DNA of 64,000 nt from Capsicum annuum (GCF_002878395.1 NC_061115.1:155280064-155344063); one strand, 5' to 3'. Counted from the first letter of the stretch, positions 1-13,400 are shown. The notes: generated from the sequence alone by a model not told the origin. Translations and numbers: made by a program.

Positions 1-2225
1 CCATCAATGGACCATCTCCCAAACCATCTTTACTATTAATCAGTGGTTTTAAGACATTTTAAAAGGGTATTTGGGTCTTTATACACCCGTTTTAACCCCT
101 AATTATACCAAACCAGAACTTATAACTTCATTATTCTCGTACAACACCAAATTAGGATTTCTTTCGAAAATTAATCCCCAATAATAAGAAACTCTAAGTG
201 TTTAATCCCAAGTCAATAATTCAAGCTTTCCTCCTCAAATTTTAAAGAAATCATCTACCAAGGTATGTTTAGTGTTGATTGATTGGTTCCTTTCACTGAT
301 GAAGCTCAAGAATCCTATTTTAAAATCATGAATTGTGAAACCCATGTTTTGGATTAATTATAATTATGTTTATGTTGTTGTGCGACTTCCAAGTTGGAAG
401 CTTTAATATGTTTTCATTAAATTTTTTAATGTATGGATTGAAATCTATGAAATTGAGTTGAATAAAGAAACTTGATGTATTAAGTTGAGGTTCATCCTTA
501 AGCACTAAGTTAGATGTACTAGATATTTGATAAAAAGCCTAAGAGAGTAAGATTTATGCTTATTGACTCAATAGGGCCTAAATGATAAATCTATGCTTTA
601 TCCTTATGTTTCAAAATAACTCTCATGCTATTATGATGCATTGAAATTGTTTGATGGAATGCCCTTGAAACTAGAATTTTGTAACCATGATATATTTGAA
701 TGCATTCCTATACATGTAGAAGAGTATGAGAACCAAGTGCTTCATGAAACTCCCAAGTGATTTTATTATGTATTATTGATTATGGTCATGTGCTCAAGTA
801 GTGTCATGCCTTATTAGTTTCATGCTATCGAGTCCTGGGGTACTTGTACCCAACAATTTAGATGTGTGACTAGAGCTAGGGTCAGTTTCATGATAATCTC
901 AGTCAAGCCATGAACTGTAGATTTCAGTCAGTTACATGACTTGGGAAAGCTCAATAAATTCAGTGTCAGTTAAGTAATCTTAGTGATCTCAGTTAGTTAT
1001 CAGATCTCAGTAATATTCCATCAGTCAAATAAATTCAGTGAAATCAGTCCAGTTTAGTCCAGTATATTCTATTCAGTGTCTATTCAGAAGGGAGTAGGAT
1101 TCAGCACCAAGTAAGCCCAAGGATGGAAATTTACCTATTATTAGAGAGTGTGATTCTTAGAAGTAATCCTTGTACTCCAGAACTATGTAGCCAGCATAGA
1201 TTGAGATATCAAACCTGATAGATGAGGGTAGACGTGGTTGCTTAACCTATTAGATGAGGGTTCCGTCATTCTTATTAGAGTACCTACTATATGAGGGTCA
1301 CTCACAGTTTGTCCTTACTAGTGGCGCGATATTGACTTCCTTCCAATTGGGGGTTATAGATTTGACCCCAACTAAGCTATAATAGCTTATAAGGGGCATT
1401 TCATTTAAAGGACTACTTCTCACAGTTACAATCTTAGTCTCAGTCTCAGTAATAGAAGTAAGATAGTTCTACAGAATCCAGATTGTTAGATAGAGTCACC
1501 CAGTACAGTATGGAACTCAGCTAGTTCCATTAGAATCTAAACTGTAAGATACATTCACTCAGTATTAGTTACATCAGTTATCAATAACTCATGATATCAG
1601 TATTCAGACTCAGTAGCCAGTATTATCACAAATCTAGTTATAGTTACTTATTTATTCATGTATTCTCATGTTCATGTTATATAGTCAGTTAGTATTGTTC
1701 ATGTATATGAACCCTTTTCATTCGGCCTACCTCACTTTCATACCAGTATATTCAATCGTACTAACGAATTTGTGCTATGGTGTTTTATACCATAGGTTCA
1801 GAAGTACGAGCTTCAGAACATCAATAGGATTCTAGTTTCAGCAGTCAGAGTCAGCAGTGAGTCCTCATCATTTGATGATATTATGATTTGATTACTTCAC
1901 TTCTACAGTACTTAGTTTATTTCAGTAGTTGGAGTTAGTTAGAGACATGTCCCATCAATGCCTTATTCAGACAGTACAGTGTTAGAGGCTTTCAGACTAT
2001 AGGATATTCAGACAGTTATTTCAGTTATTTTGGTATTGATATATCATATTTTCAGATGCTGTGTTTTATTAGATATTTGAAACTTATGGCCTTTCAGCCT
2101 TTCTCAATAGTTATATAGTATATTATGCAGTGCTTAGGTACAGATATCAGTCATAGGTTAGCTTATGGTCCTTTAGGGTCATGAGCACCGTGTAGCATTT
2201 CGAGCACCAGATTTGGGGCGTTACA
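1..2225 (+). mobile_element. Nested solo-type LTR, copy 1 (3' part)
   Basis: This is the 3' part of a plus-strand Ty3/Gypsy LTR whose 5' part lies before the window. It matches 8510-10762 along its length and ends in the LTR terminus GGGGCGTTACA. The downstream base pattern ATATT resembles GTATT found just left of copy 2, consistent with a 5 bp target duplication. Most of it is rich in degenerate CAGT/TCAGT strings, as in other LTRs here. No primer-binding site follows, so it is a solo or isolated LTR embedded in LTR1 of the opposite orientation. There is no open reading frame of note. Confidence 0.8.
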
Positions 2226-5200
2226 ATATTGAATTTTTATAACTGATTAAATGATATTAATTGACTGTATCTGATAGTCCTGATTCTGTAAAGCTAAACT
2301 GAGTTCTGAACTGAAGACTAAATCTGAGACTGAAACTGTGCGAGGTGATCATCTAAGTGACATGCCTCTTTCTGAACTGATTGGGGTCCAACCTGTAACC
2401 CCAGCTGAAAGGGTGCTAATACCATGCCACTGGTACTAATACTAGAAAACCAGGATGCCAAACCTAACTGATGCATGACACCTGGGCAGAGCTAAGCCTA
2501 ATCTGACGGGTGACCCCTGGGAGGTAGTCAAGACTAATCTGATGGGTGACTCCTCATCTTGCACTAGCTATGCAATTCTGGAGTACAGGGATTGCTACTG
2601 ATGACTATGCCTATCTAACGGGAAAGCCATCATCCCTGCTTTATCTTGATACTGAATTGTACTCCCAACTGAAAGACACTGAACTGAGTATACCGGATTG
2701 GACAGGACTGAGACTGAGTTTACTGAGTTTTTCTAAGTTCTATAATTGACTAAGTTCTACTGAGTTCTGTAATGGAATAAGAGTACTGATCATGACATGA
2801 CTGATACTATTTCGTAACTGACACTAGCTCTAGGTAAACAGCTAAATTATTGGGTATTAAATACCCCTAGGACCCGATAGCATGAAAAGTAAAGTAAAGC
2901 ATAATCTTGAATAATATAAAAATGTTCACTTGGTCATAATTCATTCATAGAGACATTTCATCAAACACTTGTAATGCATTAAATTGTACATGAATGGGAT
3001 CTCATACTAACATCTCATGATTCCTCTATCTACTTCAGATAGGTATTTTAGAAAATACTTTGGAAGCATGAGTGTTTCACATGATAATGGTCATCATATA
3101 AACACCATGAATACAATACTTAATTGCAAATTCAAGGGTTTGGCATGTAATTCATATAATTCCCCCTAAATACCAGTCAATTTTATTCATGAATCTTATC
3201 ATAATCATGGATTGAAAACCAAAACAACATCATAGATGCATTAATCACTTTATAAATTTAAGTATCTATCAATATAATCATATATTTGTTATATATGCTA
3301 TTTCATTTCATTAAACTTGCATTAAAATTATGATCTGGAACCCAAATAATATTATAAATATGAATTCAATCTAATTCAAACATGAAAATCATAAATACAT
3401 CATCTATGTACTTTGAAAAAGGATTCTTGGAATTCAAGGGTTAAAGGGACCCAAGAATCAACATCTAACTTACCTTGGAAGATTCTTTCATGAAGGTTCT
3501 TAGAGGAAATCCTTAGGCTTGTTCTTGATTTCTTGAACTAAGGTTTATTACCTTTGAGAGAGAATGTTTTAATTCTTAAGAGAAAGTGAGAATTAATAAG
3601 ATAATGGGGTATTTAGGGTTTAAATTTCATGTTTAAACGGACTAGGTCCATGAAAAAATACCAAACTACCCATGGGAAGCGTATTAAAAATCATCATTAG
3701 AAGCCTAATTATGCATGCTAGCGTGGTCCAGTGAAATCACGCCAACTCATTGGAAACTAGATAACTGGGAACTAGAGGTTTAGCGTGATGTGGCGCCATC
3801 GCACCGACTCACTGCATAGGAATTTATGACTTGGCGCGATGCTCCATTATCACGGAGTCACACTGGAAAGAGACAATTGGGAAAGTGGCTGGTGGCGCGA
3901 TGTGGTGTATCACATCTGCTCACTGGAAAATAAAAATTGCCCTTTGGTCGGACTCCGTGTGGCACTGAAGTGTGAGTTGGCACAGTGTCTTGCTAAAATG
4001 GCTCTTACTCTTTGCTCAGATGTCGAATTTGGGCGAATTTGGTATCGAAGATACCAAAATCTTGAAAATTCCACATGTATAAAAGTGTATTCATCTTTAC
4101 ATCAAGTCTTTTGACATTTTTGGGATGAATTTAAGCAAGGTAAAAGTATGGGGAATTACAATAAATATACTTCAATTTTCAAAGGGACTTTCTATCAAAC
4201 TCTTGAAAACGTAATGCATAATCAAAATTCATAAGAGTTTCATGGAGGTAATTCCTTGTAAACATGTAATTTTATTGTAATCATGTAATAATTAGTCATT
4301 GTTCCAAACCCAATCATATAAGTATTTCATCAAACAAATGGGATTCAAGTGTTAAAGCTTGGGAATAGTTAAACATGAGATAATAACATAATTTCACTAC
4401 TAAAATTCATGGGATAAGCATATACATGGTAAAATCACCCTTCGAACATGTTATGAACTAATTCCATCAAAAATAATTTATAAGCATGATATAGTGTCGC
4501 GATTCATGGAAGTTCATAAATATAATTCTTAATAACATATAAAGATCAAAACTTTAAACTTTAAAATAGATTCTTGGACTCCATGGGTAAAAAGGACCTA
4601 TGGATGAACATATTGCATAGCTTAATGACAGAGAAATTGCAAAAAGATTGAACCTTTGAGCTTGATTATGCGAACCCTAGTTGTTTTTTTCCACTTATAT
4701 TTTAGATGATTAACTGATGATGTTATTAGGTTAAAATATATTTAGGATCTATAAATTTTGTGTATATAAGTTTAGGGATGTTTAAAAGGTGACAAATGAC
4801 TTAGTTGTCCTCGGAATAACTAAAAAATAAAATGTCTAGGTCGTTGCCCCATTGGTTTGCGTCGTACAAGATATGGAAAGCCTTAAGGATTTCATCCCAC
4901 ACCCTACATCAATCCTTAAGTTTTCCATCACACACCCTATAGAAAACCCTTTCCTGTGAACGTCTGGGATTGTTATACGACGTATACCACTTTGCAAAGC
5001 CATAACTTTTTGCTCGGGTGTCGAATTAAGGAAAAATTGGTATCGTTGGAAAGATAATTCAATTATCTTCAATTTGGTGGGTTTTATTCTGACAGATTCC
5101 CCATATACATAAATTTATACTTGATTAAAGTTGACCCTTGTGAAATCGAACACCAAAAATTAGCCGAATCACGGGCTCTTAGATCACTTTTCTCTAAGTG

Positions 5201-5352
5201 ACACTTACGAATCTCTTTCCCACCTCATAGTCTTTCTTCACACTAGGTTAATGATCATGAAATATTGATCCAAGTATGAATCATTACACTAGATCTTACA
5301 CACGTAGGAACCAAGGTTTGATTTCTAGCTTAGAACCATATAGGGTGTTACA
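2226..5352 (-). mobile_element. LTR1, 3' LTR of element A (minus)
   Basis: This minus-strand LTR is recognised by its terminus next to a polypurine tract: read on the minus strand, AAGGGGGGAGATAT is followed by TGTAACACCC at 5352. Its left part is interrupted by the nested plus LTR. It is composite. A C-type LTR body runs to an internal terminus-like GGGGAATTACA (4150-4160), then a second, diverged U3/leader module follows to 5352. The shared U3-like block lies at about 5000-5068, and a second copy at about 4000-4055. The right-hand counterpart is LTR2. Confidence 0.8.
3735..3970 (-). repeat. CpG-rich degenerate tandem block in LTR1
   Basis: Three to four degenerate units of roughly 55 bp contain a GCGATG...CCATTATC core, then CACTGGAAA and GACAATTGGGAA-like strings. 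The same unit occurs in the LTRs of H (50420-50660 and 57443-57670) and I (58551-58670), and again in LTR2 at about 11890-12110. It sits beside the conserved U3-like block at 4000-4055. The role is unknown. Many CG-to-TG/CA differences between copies suggest methylated-cytosine decay. Confidence 0.65.
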
Positions 5353-5353
5353 A

Positions 5354-5372
5354 TATCTCCCCCCTTGGGAAT
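5354..5372 (-). other. Polypurine tract, element A
   Basis: On the minus strand this reads as a purine run of the form CCAAGGGGGGAGATAT directly before TGTAACACCC. It is the primer site for plus-strand DNA synthesis in Ty3/Gypsy elements and fixes the element's orientation and the LTR edge at 5352. Confidence 0.8.
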
Positions 5373-5689
5373 ATTCATCCTCGAATGAGGTTGGTTATAC
5401 TGAGAATACTGAAGAATCAGAGATCATATAATGAACATTCATGAATGGGAACATGAGAGCAAAACTGGGTCTAAAACATTGTACATGAACTAAATATCAT
5501 GAACTAAATAGATTTTATTGGATACATGTCATGACATAAGAATGGTTATAAGGCTGAGATTTAAATGAGAAAGTCAATTTATGAGTACCCATCACTTCAA
5601 GAAGGATCTTATTATGTGAAGAGAAAATGGAAGGTTTAGCACATGAAATGTTGGGGAATTATATTGCATCTCCTCCTTGGGATATTATG

Positions 5690-6250
5690 TCACCCGAATG
5701 ATACTGATGTGGCTGAAATATTGAGGAAAGACTGAGATAATGTACGAAATATTGATGTAGTGAATCATGGCTGAATATCTAGAATGTGAAGCTGAGGTCT
5801 GATAAATAGAGAGTCAATAACATGAATTCATCAAAGTGGTTTTAGCTGAGGACTTGTATAACATTAATCTAAATTTCATTGATCATTAAGAGTGTAGCAT
5901 CAGTACTAGAACTGAACATACTATATAGAATGAGTACACGAGTCATGAGCGGTATGACCTAAATTTGGAGTTTAAAAAGTAATGGAACATGATCTTTACT
6001 ATTGAGAAAATTGGAACTCCTTATACTAGGACCTGGGAGAATACATGATTTTTGATAATATACATGAATATAAGGTATGATCATAGATCTGACATCTAAG
6101 GCATGATTAAATATCATGATAACTGAAGCACCATGATTGAAATAAGAATGGGTAGGTCATTTTTCTCTCTACAACTTTTCCACACATACTGGTATCACAA
6201 CTAGGATCTGAGTGCCTAACTTGTTTACTCTTTCTACCATATCCCCATTA
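5690..6250 (-). other. Conserved non-coding tail, element A
   Basis: This stretch has stops in all frames, yet it is clearly similar by eye to 13850-14410 (B), parts of 21360-22530 (C) and 42290-42760 (F, plus strand). Shared strings include GTGATACCAGTAT, GGTCATAC and TGACTATC-like runs in the same order. It lies between the protease remnant and the first polypurine-like tract. It could be the old 3' untranslated region of the autonomous ancestor or a cis-acting RNA region; the sequence cannot decide. Confidence 0.65.
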
Positions 6251-7085
6251 TCTTAATGCCATCATTCTAAGTTTATGGTACTAGACACTAAGAAGGGCTC
6301 TTCTAGAGTTTCGGGACTGACAACGAATTTAACCACTATTTAAGGGGTTACAAAAAGTAATTGAAGTTTTGAGGTATACAAGAACATAAATAATACTATG
6401 AAATGCTTATAACATACCCTTAACCACTTCAGGAGAATTTCTTAATCCTATCGGGATTGGAGTGCATAAAGTCTGTTATGGTGTTGCCACTGGTGGCACT
6501 GGAAGTGGCGCCCTGCTAAGTCAAGCATCCTATTGGAGCTTAGGGACGGCTGTGCTGACTCCGTGGACCAACCTTAGGAAATTATCTTAATCTGTGGCCT
6601 AGCTCTCAACATCCAAAACACATATCACATATAGCTCTACATATACCATTGTGATTCCTACCACATTCATTGTAAAACGGATGGATACGACCATTGTTCC
6701 TACTACCATGGGTCTTGGATATTGGTTCCCCATCTTGACCATCATTCCTAAATTTTGGTACTGGAACACTAGATGAAGATGGAGCTGCGGATGAAAACTT
6801 CTGACAGAAGTGAGAATGATAACCACCCTCTGACCCTGGCTGAGCAAAACTAAAATTTTCTGTCCTAGCCCTCTTAATCTCTCTTTCTCCATAGACTTCT
6901 CCTCCTCGTGCTGCTAAGCATGGACCATAATCCTAGAAAAGTCCATCTCTATAATAATAATAGCAATCCTACACTCCTCGACTACACTATCGGCTATACT
7001 AAAAACAAATTTACTCATTCTAGTCCTGTTATCATACACCACATTAGGAGCATGATTTTTCATGAATCAAGAATGAAATATTTCT
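6250..7085 (-). pseudogene. gag-protease remnant, element A
   Basis: Gag is the structural protein of the retrotransposon particle. The zinc-knuckle region is readable at about 6595-6690: a first knuckle with CGRNHNGIC (its leading Cys is Tyr) and a second, CFGC, followed by an in-frame stop and then ELGHR. Downstream (6250-6440) the DNA is similar to the D protease but has stops throughout and no intact active site. The N-terminal half of gag seen in B is missing. Reading needs frameshifts, so it is a pseudogene. The longest open stretch (6599-6892) is largely out of the gag frame. Confidence 0.7.
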
Positions 7086-7428
7086 TACTCATAAGGGCAC
7101 GGATAAGATACTTTGAAGCTCACATGAGGTCCTAAAACTGTCTTTAAGGAAATGCATAAGAAATCTCTATCTGTAAGGATTGATCGATCTTGATTATTTC
7201 TGTCACATTGAAAACAGGGCAGGGCTGGCAAGAATAGAGCAAGATGAGAATTTGTATAAATTTCTTAGAGTATCTTTCTATAGCATGATCTAAGACATGA
7301 AAGAAAGAAAATTTTTTCCTAAAACATATCATAGCCTCCTGTCCATAAGTGTGGCACGCTATACACCCATGCACAAGAATCTACTAGATTTGGCTTTCAG
7401 ACTTCCTAGCACTCTATTAAACCTTAGA

Positions 7429-7440
7429 CTCTGATACAAA
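7429..7440 (-). other. Decayed primer-binding site, element A
   Basis: The minus-strand reading TTTGTATCAGAG differs from the initiator tRNA-Met complement TTGGTATCAGAG by one base. It lies 3 bp from the start of LTR2 at 7444, the usual spacing here. Primer annealing would be weakened. Confidence 0.75.
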
Positions 7441-7443
7441 GTT

Positions 7444-10400
7444 TGCAACGGCCTGAGACTACCCCCTAGTTGTCACGCAGTGCTTGCGACCTCGAAGGAC
7501 CACAAGCTAACCCATGAATGATATCAATTGTGAGCACTGAATAATAATATTGTAATTAATGTAGTAAACCAGCTGAAATGCCATAAGATTCAAAACATCT
7601 AAAATACTGATAAATAACATCTGATAAAAACTGAACACTGTCCAAAAACTAGTTTGAAAAGCCTCTAACTAAATCTGTCTGAAAGTGGAGTTGATGGGAC
7701 AATACCCTAACTAACTCTATCTAATGAACCAATACATCTACTAAAAATGTAAAATAGTATAATATCCTCAAATGATGATGACTAACTGCTAAATCTACTG
7801 CTGTTGGCTGAACTTTAATCTACTATGCATGATCGGGAACCTGAGCGTCTGAACCTATGATATGAAACATCATAGTGTAAAAAAGTATGTGTCAGTACAT
7901 GGGAATATAGTGGTATGCTAGATGAGGTAAGGCTGAATATAAGGGACCATATGTGTTAGGATATAACTAACTGAATGAGAATAATTAAACATGAGAGTAC
8001 GTAGAGAATCTGAGAATACTATAAATACTGAGATTATAATCTGTGCATATACATATGTATAAAAATTGCAACTGGGCTTTTCTTATGCTAAGTATTTGTA
8101 ATACCCTAAATTTTTTTGAAGTCTAATTTAGTCTCCGAAAGATTTAGGGATGACTTCCTAAGTGAATGATGTTTAAATCAGATATAATTTCCCAAATTTT
8201 GACTTTTTAGCAGTTGGTACATTTAATTATCTTTCCAACGATACCAATTTTTTCCAAATCCAATATAGGAGTAAAAAGTTATGGACATTTAAGAGAACTG
8301 TTAGAACTACCCAAAAATGACGGTCAGGCCGACGGACCGTTGAGCTAGCGAGGACTGTTGCCTAAGACATCACGACTAAGGTAGTGAACCCATCTTCTGG
8401 CCAAGTGCGACATTCAGGACCGATGAACCTTCAATATAGAGATGGACCATCGCCCAAACCGTCGCAGACAAGGTAGAAAGTTTAGATTCTAGCCAAGTTC
8501 GATGGTTAGGATCGATGGATCATTGACCCTGCAATGGACCGTCACCCAAACCATCACCACTTCTGATCAACAATTTTAAGCCATTTTTAAAAGGGTATTT
8601 TGGTCTTTATCTACCCATTTTAACCCCTAATTATACCATACAAGAGCTTATAACTTTATTATTCACCTACAACACCAAATTAGGGTTTCTCTATAAGATC
8701 AATCCCCAAGAATAAGAAACCATAGGTGTTTAATCCCAAGTAAAGAATTCAAGCTTTCCTCCTTCAATTTTTAAGAAATCATCCACCCAAGTATGTTTAA
8801 TGTTGATTCACGGGTTCCTTTCACAGATGAAGCTCAAGAATCCTATTTTAAAATCATGAATTATGAAACCCATTTTGTGGATTGATTATAATTATGTTTA
8901 TGTTGTTGTCCGACTTCCAAGTTGGAAGCTTTAATATGTTTTCTTTAAATTTGTTAATGAATGGATTGAAATCGATGAAGTTGAGTTGAATAAAGGAACT
9001 TGATGTGTTAAGTTGATGTTCAAGGTTAAGCCCTAAGTTATGCATACTAGATATTTGATAAAATGCCTTAGAGAGTAAGATTTATGCTTATTGACTCAAT
9101 AGGGCCTAAATGATAAATCCATGCGTTATCCTTATGTTTCAAAATGACTCTCATGCTATGATGATGCATTAAAATTGTTTAATGGAATGCCCATGAGACT
9201 AGAATTTTTTAACCATGACATATTTGAATGCATTCCTATATATGTACAAGAGTATGAAAACCAAGTTCTTCATGAAACTCCCAAGTGATTTTATTGTATA
9301 TTATTAATTATGGTCATGGGTTCAAGAAGGGCTATGTCTTGTCAGTTTCATGTTATCGAGTCCTGGGGTACTTGTACCCAACAATTTAGCTGTGTGACTA
9401 GAGCTAGGGTCAGTTTCATGATAATCTCAGTCAATCCATGAACTGTAGAATTCAGTCAGTTACATGACTATGGAAAACTCAATAAATTCAGTATCAGTTA
9501 AGTAATCTCAGTAATCTTTGTGATCTCAGTCAGTTATCAGATCTTAGTAATATTTTGATAGTCAAACAATTTCAGTGAACTTAGTCTATTTCAGTCCATT
9601 ATATTCAGTTCAGTGTCTATTCAGATGGGAGTAGGATTTAACACCGAGTGAGCCCAAGGATGGTAATTCACCTATTAGTAGAGGGTGTGATTCTTAGAAG
9701 CAATCTTTGTGCTCCAAAACTACGTAGCCAGCGTAGGTTGAGACATAAAACCTTCTAGATGATGGTAGATAAGGTGGCTTAACCTATTAGATGAGGGTCC
9801 CATAATTTTTATTAGAGTACCTACTATATGAGGGTCACTCACAGTTTGTCCTTACCAGTGGCGCGGTATTGGCTCCCTTCTAATTAGGGTTACAGATTGG
9901 ACCCCAACAAAGCTATAATAACTTATTAGGGGCATGTTAGTTAAAGGACTACTTCTCACAGTTACAATCTTAGTCTTAGTCTCAGTAATAGAACTCAGAT
10001 AGTTCTACAGAATCTAGATTGTTAGATACAGTCACCTAGTACAGTATGGAACTCAACTAGTTCTATCAAAATCTACACTGTAAGATACAGTCACTCAGTA
10101 TTGGTTACATCAATTATCAATAACTCATGATATGAATATTCAGACTTAGTAGCTAGTATTATCACTAGTTCAGTTACAGTTTCTTATTCATTTATGTATT
10201 GTCATGTTCGTGTTATATAGTTCGTTAGTATTGTTCATGTATATGAACCCTTTGCATTCATCCTATCTCACTAGCATACTAGTACATCCAATAATACTGA
10301 CGAATTTGCGCTATGGTGTTTTACACAATAGGTTCAGAAGTAGGAGCTTCACAACATCAGTAGCATTCCAATTTCAACAGTCAGAGTCAATAGTGAGTCC

Positions 10401-13400
10401 TCATCATTCAAGGATATTATGATTTGATTAGTTCACTTCTACAGTACTTAGTTTATTTCAGTAGTTGGAGTTAGTTAGAGACATGTCCCATCAATGCCTT
10501 ATTCAGACAGTATAGTGTTAGAGGCTTTCTGACTATAGTATGTTCAGACAATTTTTTAAGTTGTTTTGGTATTGATATTTCGTATTTTCATATGTTGTGT
10601 TTTATTAGATATTTGAACCTTATGGCGTTTCAGCCTTTTTTCCATATTTATATAGTATATTATGTAGTGCTCAGGTACAGATATCAGTCATGGGTTAGCT
10701 TGTGGTCTTTCGAGGTCATGAGCACCGTGTAGCATTTTGGGCACTATATTTAGGGCATTACAATATCAAATTCTGATAATTGAATTCTGATAACTGATTA
10801 ACTGATATTGATTGACTATATCTGATAGTCCTGATTCTGTAAAACTGAACTGAGTTTTGAATTAAAGACTAAAACTATGACTGAAACTGTGGGATGTAAT
10901 TATCTAACTGACATGCCTCTATCTGAAGTGATTAGGGTCCAACCTGTAAGGTGCTAATACCATGCCACTAGTACTAACACTAGAAAACCAGGATGCCAAG
11001 TCTAACTGATGCGTGACACCTGGGTAGAGCCAAGACTAATCTGATGGGTAACCCCTGGGAGGTAGTCAAGCCTAATTTGATGGGTGACCCCTCATCCTGC
11101 ACTCTATGCACTTCTGGAGTACAGGGATTGCTAATAACGACAATGCCTATCTAACGGGAAAGCCATCATCCCTGCACTATCTCAATGCTGAATTCTACTC
11201 CCAACTGAAAGACACTAAACTGAGTATACTGGACTTGATTGGACTAAGACTGAATCCAATGGATACAATACTTAATTGATAATTCAAGGGTTTGGCATGT
11301 AATTCATATAATTCCCCATAAATACCATTCTATTTTTTCATGAATCTTACCATAATCATAGATTGAAAACCAAAACAACATCATAGATACATTAATCACT
11401 TTATAAATTTAAGTATCTATCAATATAATCATATATTTGTTATATATGCTATTTCATTTCATTAAACTTGCATTAAAATCATGATCTGGAACCCAAATAA
11501 TATTATAAATATGAATTCAATCTAATTCAAACATGAAAATCATAAATACATCATCTATGTACTTTGAAAAAGGATTCTTGGAATTCAAGGGTTAAAGGGA
11601 CCCAAGAATCAACATCTAACATACCTTGGAAGATTTTTTCATGAAGGTTCTTAGAGGAAATCCTTAGGCTTGTTCTTGATTTCTTGAACTAAGGTTTATT
11701 ACCTTTGAGAGAGAATGTTTTAATTCTTAAGAGAAAGTGAGAATTAATAAGATAATGGGGTATTTAGGGTTTAAATTTCGTGTTTAAACTGACTAAGGCC
11801 GTGGAAAAATACCAAACTACCCATGGGAAACATATTAAAAATCGTCACGAGAAACCTAATTATGCATGTCGGCATGATCCGGTGAAATCACGCCAGCTCA
11901 TTGGAAACTAGATAACTGGGAACTAGAGGTTTAGTGCGATGCGGTGCCATCGTGCTGACTCACTGCATGGAATTTACCACTTGGAATGATGTGTCATTAT
12001 CGTGGAGTCACACTGGAAAGTGAAAATTGAGAAAGTGGCTGGTGGCGTGATGTGGTGGTATCGCATCCGCTCACTGGAAAGTAACAATTGCCCTTTGGTC
12101 AGCCTCCACGATGCGCTGAAGTGCAGGTTGGCATAGTGTCTTGCTAAAATGGCTCTAACTCTTTGCCCAGATGTTGAATTTGGGCAAATTTGGTATCGAT
12201 GATACCAAAATCTTGAAAATTCCACATATATAAAAGTGTATTCATCTTTACATCAGGTGTTTTGACATTTTTTGGATGAATTTAAGTTAGGTAAAAGTAC
12301 AGGGTATTATAATAAACATACTTTAATTTTCAAACATGTAAGGGATCTTTCTATTAAACTCTTGAAAATGTAATACATAGTCAAAATTCATAAGAGTTTC
12401 ATGGAGGTAATTCGTTGTAAACATGTAATTTTATTGTAAGCATGTAATAATTAGTCATTGTTCCAAACCCAATCATTTAGGTATTTCATCAAACAAATGG
12501 GCTTTAAGAGTTAAAGCTTGGGAATAGTTAAACATGAGATAATAACATAATTTCACTACTAAAATTCATAGGTTAAGGATATACATGGTAAAATCACCTT
12601 TCGAACATGTTACGGACAAATTCCATCAAAATAATTTATAAGCATGATATAGTGTCGAGATTCATGGAAGTTCATCAATATAAATCTTAATAACATGTAA
12701 ATATCTAAACTTTAAAATTGAAAATGGATTCTTGGACTCCATGGGTAAAAAGGACCTATGCATGAACATCTTGCATAGCTTAACGACGGAGAAATTGTGG
12801 AAAGATTGAACCTTTGAGCTTGCTTGTGCAAACCCTAGCTGTTTGTTTTCCACTTGTGTTTTAGATGATTAACTGATGATGTTATTAGGGTTAAAATATT
12901 TCTAGGATCTATAAATTTCATGTAGTTATGTTTAGGGACGTTTAAAAGGTGACAAATGACTTAGTTGTCCTCGGAATAACTCCAAAAAGAAATGTCTAGG
13001 TCATTGTCCCTTGGGTCTGCATCGCACAAGATATGGAAAACCTTAAGGTTTTCATCCCACACCCTACGTCAATACTTAAGTTTTGCATCACACACCCTAT
13101 GGTAAACCCTTTCCTGTGAACGTCTGGGATTGTTATGCGACACATACCACTTTGCAAAGCCAACACTTTTCGCTCTGGTGTCAGATTAAGGCAAAATTGG
13201 TATCGTTGGAAAGATAATTCAATTATCTACAATTTGGTGGGTTTTATTCTTATAGATTCCCCATATACAAAAAGTTATACTAGATCAAAGTTGACCCTTG
13301 TGAAATCAAACACCAAAAATTAGCCTAATCAAGGGCTCTTAGATAACTTTTCTCTAAGTGACACTTATAAATATCTTTCCCACCTTATAATCTTTCTTTA

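Larger units (their letters stand above)
5353..7443 (-). mobile_element. Internal region of element A (non-autonomous)
   Basis: About 2.1 kb lies between a minus-strand polypurine tract (5354-5372) and a decayed primer-binding site (7429-7440). In element orientation it holds a short leader, a gag fragment lacking its N-terminal half, a protease remnant, a conserved non-coding tail, a second polypurine-like tract (about 5667-5690) and a spacer of about 300 bp. There is no reverse transcriptase, RNase H or integrase. It is about 390 bp shorter than B because the gag 5' part is deleted near 7085-7140. It fits the TR-GAG/LARD type of non-autonomous element. Confidence 0.75.
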
